Shown one piece after another: positions 1 through 5,532 of a DNA stretch of 17,579 nt (position 1 is the first letter of the stretch; each line of letters opens with the position of its first letter). The notes beneath the pieces were generated by a model. It was not told the origin of the DNA. It worked only from the letters and a program-made list of their open reading frames with translations, and searched no databases. Source of the stretch: an uncultured Oscillospiraceae bacterium (GTDB lineage Bacteria > Bacillota > Clostridia > Oscillospirales > Ruminococcaceae). Where the stretch lies: the NCBI GenBank assembly GCA_934527255.1, contig CAKTAM010000032.1:1-17579 (forward strand), in the 5' to 3' direction. The position numbers and the translations under genes are program-made.

Positions 1-212
1 GTATAATATAGAATATAAGTGGCAAGCATCTGTTCTTGGTATAGTTGGGCGTCCGGGATGATTCTGCATGTCACAACAGACGAGGCAATTTTGCCGGACA
101 ACGTCTATCAGATGTGAGCGGCAGCCAAATCGGTGTAAAGATGCTTAATTTGAACCAGAATTTTTCTGGAAACACCACACAGTGAAAGGAATCGCCAGCG
201 AGCAACTTTAAG

Positions 213-240
213 CGAGGATAATTCTTAATCATTATCCTCG
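213..240. repeat. Inverted repeat (hairpin), 10-bp stem
   Basis: CGAGGATAAT (213-222) and ATTATCCTCG (231-240) form a perfect 10-bp stem with an 8-nt loop. Neither strand shows a T-tract directly after the stem, so it is not a typical intrinsic terminator. Function unknown. Confidence 0.6.
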
Positions 241-314
241 GTAATTCAACGTTTTCTCGGCTATATAACGATTGCGACGATACTTGAAGTCCTCAAAACC
301 GTAAAACACACAAG

Positions 315-345
315 ACCCCGCTGCAGAACAGTTCTGCAGCGGGGT
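315..345. terminator. Strong GC-rich hairpin, probable old or bidirectional terminator
   Basis: ACCCCGCTGCAGAAC (315-329) is perfectly complementary to GTTCTGCAGCGGGGT (331-345), a nearly loop-less 15-bp palindrome. The minus-strand continuation is TCTTGTGTGTTTT, moderately T-rich; the plus-strand continuation is TTCATGTATAT. The shape resembles clostridial intrinsic terminators, but the U-tract is weak on both sides. It may end a transcript coming from left of the window. Confidence 0.45.
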
Positions 346-367
346 TCATGTATATATGCCAAAACAG

Positions 368-397
368 CCGAAAAGCCTGATTTCAAGTGGTTTTCGG
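368..397. repeat. Inverted repeat (hairpin)
   Basis: CCGAAAA (368-374) pairs with TTTTCGG (391-397); CC (376-377) and GG (389-390) extend the stem past one mismatch. It lies between the strong hairpin at 315-345 and the tRNA terminator. No function can be read from it. Confidence 0.45.
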
Positions 398-401
398 GCA
401 T

Positions 402-443
402 AGAAAAAGTCCACCGTAATTCTATCAAAATCACGGTGGACTT
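402..443 (-). terminator. Intrinsic terminator of the tRNA-Leu transcript
   Basis: On the minus strand AAGTCCACCGT (443-433) and ACGGTGGACTT (417-407) form an 11-bp stem with a 15-nt AT-rich loop. The stem runs into a T-tract (TTTTTCTATG) at its downstream side. It begins 2 nt after the tRNA CCA end, so it terminates the tRNA-Leu transcript almost immediately after the mature 3' end. Confidence 0.85.
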
Positions 444-444
444 A

Positions 445-531
445 TGGTGCCGCTGACCGGGCTTGAACCGGTACGATATTTCTACCGAGGGATTTTAAGT
501 CCCTTGTGTCTGCCAATTCCACCACAGCGGC
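445..531 (-). tRNA. tRNA-Leu (anticodon UAA), CCA encoded
   Basis: Read on the minus strand this 87-nt sequence folds as a type II tRNA. The acceptor stem is GCCGCTG/CAGCGGC with discriminator A and an encoded CCA. The anticodon stem AGGGA/TCCCT holds the loop CTTAAAA, giving anticodon TAA. The long variable arm is CGGTA-GAAA-TATCG, and the T arm ACCGG-TTCAAGC-CCGGT. The long variable arm and UAA anticodon identify leucine. It decodes UUA (and UUG by wobble), rare codons in such a GC-rich genome. It is a single tRNA unit with its own promoter and terminator rather than part of a cluster. Confidence 0.97.
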
Positions 532-550
532 AGGAACGCACCACCAGGTA

Positions 551-579
551 ATGATACCGGATTTTGGCCGTTTTGTCAA
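551..579 (-). promoter_or_regulatory. Sigma-A promoter of tRNA-Leu
   Basis: On the minus strand a consensus -35 TTGACA (579-574) is followed after exactly 17 nt by TATCAT (556-551). The predicted start lies near 544, about 13 nt before the mature tRNA 5' end at 531. A perfect -35 and ideal spacing fit a strong stable-RNA promoter. Confidence 0.85.
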
Positions 580-592
580 GGGCTGACCCTGT

Positions 593-628
593 GCCGCCCC
601 CTGCATCCGCTGCCGCATTCGGGGCGGC
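593..628. repeat. GC-rich inverted repeat after rnmV
   Basis: GCCGCCCC (593-600) pairs with GGGGCGGC (621-628), leaving a 20-nt loop. It starts 11 nt beyond the rnmV stop on the minus strand. No T-tract follows, so it may slow transcription or protect the mRNA end but is not a standard intrinsic terminator. Read-through of the alaS-to-rnmV operon into tRNA-Leu is therefore possible. Confidence 0.4.
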
Positions 629-638
629 GGGCGGCTCT

Positions 639-1244
639 TTACGGCTGCTGCGTCGGGGGCGGCAGCTGCCGGCAAAGGGCTTCCAACTCTTCACGGGTGT
701 ACAGACTGTTCAGCACCTGCAGCAGCGCCCGTTTGCTCAAGCGCAGCGGAAGACCGGTGCTGTGCAGCAGCCCGCGGCGGCGTTCTGCCGCCCCCTGCGT
801 GCCGGAAATGCCCAGCTCGTACAGATCGGCATAGGTGATGGGGCTGCCGCTGCGCGGGGCAGCCTCGGCCTCGCCCACGGCCGCCAGCAGGCGGCGCAGC
901 AGGGCGGCATCCATGCCTTCCACCCCCAGCAAGCCCTCCTTGCCCGGATGAGGCTTGCGGCTTTCCTTGCCGGGCACGCTGGGAATGTACAGATTTTTGA
1001 CCGGCAGCCCCTGCGCAATGTCGTTGAGAAAACGGCGAATGCGAAAGCCCGCGGCGTCGCTGTCCGTCAGGATCAGCAGGCCGCGGCGGCGGCCCAGCTC
1101 GACGATCAGCTGCTGTTTTTCGGCATCGGTAAACACCGAAAAACCGTTTGTGGTCAAAATCAGGCCGTCCACCAGCTCGCTCAGCTTGGCGGCGTCGTAT
1201 TTTCCTTCTACGATCAAGACCTGGTTCAAACGAATTTTTTCCAT
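639..1244 (-). CDS. rnmV: Ribonuclease M5 (5S rRNA maturase)
   Basis: RNase M5 cleaves the 5S rRNA precursor on both sides of the mature sequence, in the cytoplasm together with ribosomal protein L18. The 201-residue protein starts with a Toprim domain: the acidic strand-loop IVEGKYD (residues 11-17) supplies the conserved Glu, and LTDSDAAG (59-66) the DxD metal-binding pair. A C-terminal helical region typical of the M5 family follows. The length is slightly above the usual ~185 residues because of a short Pro/Gln tail. ATG at 1244 is preceded by AAGGAG with 5-nt spacing. It is the last gene of the minus-strand block, 18 nt after holA, so it is probably translated from the same mRNA. Toprim primase-like proteins are the only alternative; size and the N-terminal motif favour M5. 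Confidence 0.93.
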   Translation of the reverse strand: MEKIRLNQVLIVEGKYDAAKLSELVDGLILTTNGFSVFTDAEKQQLIVELGRRRGLLILTDSDAAGFRIRRFLNDIAQGLPVKNLYIPSVPGKESRKPHPGKEGLLGVEGMDAALLRRLLAAVGEAEAAPRSGSPITYADLYELGISGTQGAAERRRGLLHSTGLPLRLSKRALLQVLNSLYTREELEALCRQLPPPTQQP

Positions 1245-1262
1245 ACAGGCTCCTTATTGGGG

Positions 1263-2300
1263 TCATTCTCTGCCGCGCTGCAGGCCGCACAGCTCGCTGA
1301 GGGCGGTTTGCAGCAGAACGGTTCTGTCCACCGGGGAGGATTTGAGGGCCGTATCCAGCCCGACCAGAATTTCCAGCGCCGCGCGCAGCTGCTGCGGCGT
1401 ATACCGCGCCGCCGTCTGCGCAGCCCTTTTCAGCCGGTAATCGCTGCCGGTATAGCGCAGGTCCTTCCACACGGCGGCATAGCCCACATGGCGGTGCGCG
1501 CCCGCCTGCACCCGCGCCATATCCACAAAGCTGGAGGCCAGCGCGCCCGCGATGGTGATGGGCTCGCTGCGCAGGTACAGCAGGCGATCCAGCAGGGCGA
1601 ACGCCTGCGCCGGGCGGCCACCGGTCACGGCATCCACCATTTTGAAAACATCGGCCTCGACGGTGCGCGCCCCCAGCGCCGCCACCGTTTGCGGGGTAAT
1701 GGTCCCATACCCCGCACCGGCGGCCAGCTTGGCCACCTCGTTTGCCAACAGGTGCAGGTCGCTGCCGGTGCGCTCAACCAACTCGGCCGCGGCGGCATCG
1801 GTCATCTGCGCGCCCTGCTCGGCCGCCAGCTGGCGCGCCATGGCCTTTAGTCCACTGCCCTGCGGGGCCGCCAGATCCATCCAGCAGCCGCTTTGCCGCA
1901 CGGCCGCCTCCAGCTGTGCCATTTTTTTGCTTTTGCGGTCCTTGGGGCTTTTGTACAACAGCGTCAGCAGAAAGACGGCGTTCTCCGTATCCTGCAGCAG
2001 GGCGCAGAACTCGGTAAGCTCCTTATCGGAAAGCGCCGAAAGCTGCAGCCGGTTGATGCGGATGATGCGGCGTGTGGAAAAAAACGAGATGGTGCCCGCC
2101 GCCAGCACGGCCTCCTCCAGCGTGAACTCCTCGCCCGCGATACTGGTCAGCTCGGTGTCGTCCCACTGCTGCTGCAAAAAGGCGCTCAGTCGGTTGGCGG
2201 CCGTCTCCAGCAGATATTCATCCGTCGAGGCAAAGCACACGGCCGCAGCCTGCAGGGCGCTTTGCTCCAGCGCCTGCCAGGCGCGCTCCTCACCCATCAT
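1263..2300 (-). CDS. holA: DNA polymerase III delta subunit (clamp loader)
   Basis: The delta subunit opens the beta sliding clamp within the clamp-loader complex during replication. The 345-residue length matches the family. Near the N terminus FASTDEYLLETAANRL (about 24-39) corresponds to the family's G/S-x-E-x-YL opening. The middle (about residues 60-140) has the pattern of the AAA+-like non-ATPase domain II, and the C-terminal helical collar domain contains the stretch DVFKMVDAVTGGRPAQAFALL (about 217-237), typical of HolA. No Walker A motif is seen, as expected for delta. A strong AAAGGAGG lies 5 nt before the first ATG (2300) and 8 nt before the second (2297); either may be used. It lies between comEC and rnmV; comEC-holA adjacency is common in Firmicutes. 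Confidence 0.92.
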   Translation of the reverse strand: MMGEERAWQALEQSALQAAAVCFASTDEYLLETAANRLSAFLQQQWDDTELTSIAGEEFTLEEAVLAAGTISFFSTRRIIRINRLQLSALSDKELTEFCALLQDTENAVFLLTLLYKSPKDRKSKKMAQLEAAVRQSGCWMDLAAPQGSGLKAMARQLAAEQGAQMTDAAAAELVERTGSDLHLLANEVAKLAAGAGYGTITPQTVAALGARTVEADVFKMVDAVTGGRPAQAFALLDRLLYLRSEPITIAGALASSFVDMARVQAGAHRHVGYAAVWKDLRYTGSDYRLKRAAQTAARYTPQQLRAALEILVGLDTALKSSPVDRTVLLQTALSELCGLQRGRE

Positions 2301-2357
2301 GTCTTCCTCCTTTTTTCTGCCGCATCCGCAGCGTTACCCGGCGGCCGCAGATGTGCT

Positions 2358-4484
2358 TTATGTTGCGGCGCTTTGTGCGTCGACGGTCACGGCCTGCGCG
2401 CCCCGAACGCGCCACCCGCGCCCGGGGCGAAGCCACACCACCGGCTGACGGCCGGCGTAAACCGCCGCCGACGCTTCGTCGTTCAGCCAATCCGGCAGGG
2501 TCAGCGTGCTGACAACAGCCCCGGCGCGCAGCCCCTGCGGGCATGAGCGGCCCGCCAGAAACACGCTGCAGGCCGGGTAGTCGGCAAGCTCGACCGGGCC
2601 GGAAATGACCCCCAGGCTGCAGCCCTGCACGCCAATGACGCACAGGCTGCCGCCTTTCTGCCGTACCAGCGTCAGGGTCACGCCATCCAGACACTGCCAC
2701 TGCTCCACATATGGCCCCGCCTGCCGCAGGCTGACATCCAGCCGCCCCAGCGCCTGCCCGGCGGCGGCATCCGTGCCGCTGTCGGCCAGGCTGACCACCA
2801 GCTGCGGGGCCTGCAGATTGTGCACCGCCAGATAATCGGCGATTTCCGGCAGATCGCTGCGGCGGCCGCGAAACACCACGGCGCACGCACCGTTCTGACT
2901 GATGACCACGGCCGGATCCGCCGCGCCGCCCACCAGCGCCACCTGTACGGCATCCCGCTGCAGCAGGGCCGAAAAGCCGCCCAACAGCAGCAGGCTTGCC
3001 GCCCAGACCACCCCGCACCAGCGGCGCAGGCGGCTGTGATAGACCAGCCACGCGGCCGCCGCAGCCGTGCACAATATGGCCGCCGCCATGCCGCCGCTGA
3101 CCCCCACACGCAGCGAAAACACCCGCTGCGCCGTCAAGACGATGCCCTCCAGCAGGCGCAGCAGCGCCTTCAGCACATGCCCTGTCAGCAGCAGATGGGC
3201 GCTGCCCGTCACCAGATGCCCCGCCAAAAACAGCCACGCCAGCAGCATGATGGGCAGCATCAGCGGCACGCACAGCACGTTGCACACCAGCGTGCCCAGC
3301 GAGAGGGTCGTGCCCCGCACCGCCAGCACCGGCAGGGTGAACACCGCGGCAAAGGCCGCCGTGCCAAGCGCCTGCAGTCCCCTGCCCCACAGCCCGAACC
3401 GGCGCAGGCGAAAATGCCGGGCATCCAGCGCGCCAAAGCAAAGCACGCCGCCCGTGGCGGCAAACGACAGCAGCAGCCCCACATCGCAGGCTGCGTAGGG
3501 GTTGACAGCCAGCAGTACCAGCAGCGCCAGCCCCAGCGAGGCCGGGGCGTAGGCCGAACGGCCGATCAGCGGTGCGATCAGCGCCATCAATGCCAGCACT
3601 CCGGCGCGAAAGATACTGACCGTCAGCCCGGCCAGCAGCATATAGGCCAGCACGCCCAGCCCCGTCAGCAGGGCGACGGCCCACGGCCGACGCAGCAGGC
3701 GGCGCAGCAGCGCGCCCCACACCGCGCACAGCAGCGACAGGTGCAGGCCCGAAACCACCAGCAAATGCGAAACGCCCGCCTGCCGGAAGCGGGCCTGCAG
3801 CCCGGCATCCAGCCCGGAACGGTCGCCCACCGCCATTGCGGCCGCCAGCCCGCCCGAGGTGCGCCCCAGCAGCAAAAAGCGGCGTCCCCATGCGCCGCGC
3901 AGGCGCGCCATAGCCGACAGCAGTCCCTTGCCGGGGCCAATATCCTGTTCGGCCCCGGCCTGCGTCTGCAGGGCCTGCACATAAACGCCATTGGCATACT
4001 GCTGCAGGCGGTAAGAGGCCCCCACCGGCTCCAGCTCCGCCGTCAGGCGCAGTTGTCTGCCCGCCTGCACCGTTTCCAGATTGCTGCACACCGTCATAAA
4101 CGGCGCGCAGGGCTGCCCATCCACCGCCGTCACGCGCAGGCTGGCACGGTACACACCCTCGTACAGGCCGCTGCCGGTCTCCAGCACCGCGCCCTCCAGC
4201 GTGTGGGGGCGACCGTCAGCCAGCGCCTGCACCCGCGCCACCGTCGGCTGCTGTGCCGCCAGCCGCAGCAGCGCCAGCCCCATGGCCAGCAGCACAGCCC
4301 ATACCGGCGCGCGGGCCCCGCCGCACCCCCTGGCCCTGCGGGCATACCGGCCCAGCGCCGCGCCCGCTGCCGCCATAAGCAAAAGTACCGTCAGCGGCAC
4401 AAGCGCCGCTGACGGTAATGCACAAAGATACAGCAACAGGATGCCCAGCGCCCCCAGGCCCGCCAATGCCAAAGGCCGGGTCAT
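2358..4484 (-). CDS. comEC: ComEC/Rec2-family DNA-uptake channel, hydrolase domain degenerate
   Basis: ComEC is the inner-membrane channel that takes up single-stranded DNA in natural transformation. The 708 residues show N-terminal membrane helices (about 5-45 and 60-75), an extracellular OB-fold-like DUF4131 region (about 90-190), then the polytopic competence domain (about 205-500) with the signature SHLLVVSGLHLSLL (239-252). The C-terminal part (about 513-708) lines up with the usual metallo-beta-lactamase domain, but the HxHxDH metal-binding motif is absent: the equivalent position reads SLADSGTDAAAG (565-576). The first ATG overlaps the stop of the upstream phosphoribosyltransferase gene (ATGA, 4484-4481), suggesting translational coupling. 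The holA start lies 57 nt downstream. Membrane channel function seems intact; nuclease activity is doubtful. Confidence 0.9.
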   Translation of the reverse strand: MTRPLALAGLGALGILLLYLCALPSAALVPLTVLLLMAAAGAALGRYARRARGCGGARAPVWAVLLAMGLALLRLAAQQPTVARVQALADGRPHTLEGAVLETGSGLYEGVYRASLRVTAVDGQPCAPFMTVCSNLETVQAGRQLRLTAELEPVGASYRLQQYANGVYVQALQTQAGAEQDIGPGKGLLSAMARLRGAWGRRFLLLGRTSGGLAAAMAVGDRSGLDAGLQARFRQAGVSHLLVVSGLHLSLLCAVWGALLRRLLRRPWAVALLTGLGVLAYMLLAGLTVSIFRAGVLALMALIAPLIGRSAYAPASLGLALLVLLAVNPYAACDVGLLLSFAATGGVLCFGALDARHFRLRRFGLWGRGLQALGTAAFAAVFTLPVLAVRGTTLSLGTLVCNVLCVPLMLPIMLLAWLFLAGHLVTGSAHLLLTGHVLKALLRLLEGIVLTAQRVFSLRVGVSGGMAAAILCTAAAAAWLVYHSRLRRWCGVVWAASLLLLGGFSALLQRDAVQVALVGGAADPAVVISQNGACAVVFRGRRSDLPEIADYLAVHNLQAPQLVVSLADSGTDAAAGQALGRLDVSLRQAGPYVEQWQCLDGVTLTLVRQKGGSLCVIGVQGCSLGVISGPVELADYPACSVFLAGRSCPQGLRAGAVVSTLTLPDWLNDEASAAVYAGRQPVVWLRPGRGWRVRGAQAVTVDAQSAAT

Positions 4485-5029
4485 GCCTGCTTGAAGAACA
4501 GAGGAAGCTTTTCGAGGTAGATGATATCCTTGCGGTCGGCCGCGTCACCCTCGGCCAGCACAGCCGCCTTGCCGACAATGGTGCCGTTGCTGCGGTGTGC
4601 AATGGCCTCCAGCGCCAGCAGCGCGCCGCCGGTGCTGATCACATCATCCACGATCAGGATGCGCTTGCCGTCCATCTCATCCAGCTCGGTCTGGTCGATG
4701 CACAGGCGCTGCTCCTCCGCCGTGGTAATGGTTTTGACGGCGATCTCCACCGGCTGCTTCATATACAGCTTGGCCTTTTTGCGGGCGGGATAATACTTTT
4801 TGCCGCTCTGACGGCTCATCTCGTAGGCCAGCGGGATACCCTTGGCCTCGGCAGTCAGGATCACGTCAAACTCGGGCACGCGCTTCAGCAGCTCGGCCGC
4901 GCAGGCAATGGTCATTTCGACATCACCGAACATGATAAAGGCCGCAATATCCAGCTTATCGTTGATGGGACACAGCGGCAGGTCGCGGGTGAGGCCCGCA
5001 ACGGTCATGCGATAGGTTTTTTCTTCCAT
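4481..5029 (-). CDS. Phosphoribosyltransferase, adenine phosphoribosyltransferase-like (Apt/PurR-type family)
   Basis: Type I phosphoribosyltransferases join PRPP to a base, usually in purine salvage. The 182-residue protein carries the PRPP-binding motif RILIVDDVISTGG (123-135), with the paired Asp and the TGG loop. The flexible-loop region is around residues 74-105 (YYPARKKAKLYMKQ). It lacks the classic Apt start and core wording, and its N terminus (LTRDLPLCPINDKLDIAAF) belongs to a group often annotated only as phosphoribosyltransferase, so the base used is not certain and a regulator role is possible. ATG at 5029 has AAGGAG 8 nt upstream. The gene sits 51 nt after the HIT gene and overlaps comEC by 4 nt. 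The catalytic motif is intact, so an active enzyme is likely. Confidence 0.8.
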   Translation of the reverse strand: MEEKTYRMTVAGLTRDLPLCPINDKLDIAAFIMFGDVEMTIACAAELLKRVPEFDVILTAEAKGIPLAYEMSRQSGKKYYPARKKAKLYMKQPVEIAVKTITTAEEQRLCIDQTELDEMDGKRILIVDDVISTGGALLALEAIAHRSNGTIVGKAAVLAEGDAADRKDIIYLEKLPLFFKQA

Positions 5030-5080
5030 GGTGTGTTCTCCTTCCGGCGTTCTTTTTTCCTTATAATGTAAGAGGCGGCA

Positions 5081-5422
5081 TCAGCCCGGAGGCCATGCCA
5101 GGCTGCGCTTTGCCAGCACATGAAAATGCAGGTGCGGCACGCTTTGTCCGGCATCCTCCCCGCTGTTGGTCACAACACGGTAGCCGTTTTCCAGCCCCAG
5201 CTGACGGGCAAGCTCGGCGATCACCGCGAAAATATGGCCGACCAGCGCAGCATCCTCCTGCGTTAAGGCCGACGGCGACGCGATGTGCCGCTTGGGAATG
5301 ACCAGAAAATGCACCGGCGCCTGCGGGTCAATATCATAAAAGGCCAGCACCTGCTCATCCTCATACAGCTTGTTTGTGGGAATCTGTCCGGCTGCCATTT
5401 TACAGAAAAGGCAATCTTCCAT
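5081..5422 (-). CDS. HIT family nucleotide-binding hydrolase (HinT-like)
   Basis: HIT proteins hydrolyse purine nucleoside phosphoramidates and related nucleotide adducts in the cytoplasm. The 113-residue protein has the full histidine triad HLHFHVL (97-103; His97, His99, His101), with a further His at 46 in VIPKRHIASP. The N-terminal CLFC pair (Cys4, Cys7), together with histidines, forms the zinc site found in many bacterial HinT proteins. Length and motif order are standard, so it appears complete. ATG at 5422 has GGAGG 5 nt upstream. It lies 110 nt downstream of alaS and 51 nt before the phosphoribosyltransferase gene. In bacteria HinT can split aminoacyl-adenylates made by aminoacyl-tRNA synthetases (family knowledge), which makes the alaS neighbourhood sensible, but a functional link is inference. 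Confidence 0.93.
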   Translation of the reverse strand: MEDCLFCKMAAGQIPTNKLYEDEQVLAFYDIDPQAPVHFLVIPKRHIASPSALTQEDAALVGHIFAVIAELARQLGLENGYRVVTNSGEDAGQSVPHLHFHVLAKRSLAWPPG

Positions 5423-5532
5423 ACCATCCTCCGCTTTCTTTGAAGCCTGCCGCGCGCCGCGCCCTCTGGCCGGGCACGGCAGGCTGTTTTCTGTTTCGAC
5501 CGGGTGTTTTCTGCCGGGCTTTTAGCTTGGCT
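5423..5532. other. alaS-HIT spacer with GC hairpin
   Basis: AAGCCTGCCG (5443-5452) and CGGCAGGCT (5477-5485) form a stem of about 9 bp. On the minus strand, the direction of alaS and the HIT gene, the stem is followed by TTCAAAGAAAG and lacks a U-tract, so it would attenuate alaS read-through only weakly if at all. On the plus strand GTTTTCTGTTT follows the stem, but no plus-strand gene precedes it. It may mark a processing point or a partial operon boundary. Confidence 0.35.

Larger units (their letters stand above)
1..401. other. Low-GC intergenic tract with hairpins, no intact gene
   Basis: No ORF of useful length with a ribosome binding site is present in this 400-base stretch. Base composition is visibly more AT-rich than the strongly GC-rich genes to the right. 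It contains three inverted repeats (213-240, 315-345, 368-397), and a TATAAT string at positions 2-7 without a matching upstream element inside the window. Two short peptide-like stretches in different frames (about 19-117 and 114-185) meet at an overlapping stop/start and could be decayed coding sequence, but I cannot assign them to a family. Its position just beyond the 3' end of tRNA-Leu would fit a remnant of an integrated element or simply a long spacer between operons. Confidence 0.5.

Noticed and set aside
445..531. Duplicate of the tRNA-Leu 3' end as an attachment site inside the window
   Set aside because: No second copy of the tRNA 3' end was found in the low-GC tract, so integration remains unproven here.
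2290..4412. Two long open frames overlapping comEC (one same-strand, one antisense)
   Set aside because: Both are shadows of comEC; the products are Gly/Ala/Arg or Gln/Arg repeats without domains, while comEC shows membrane helices and its signature motif.
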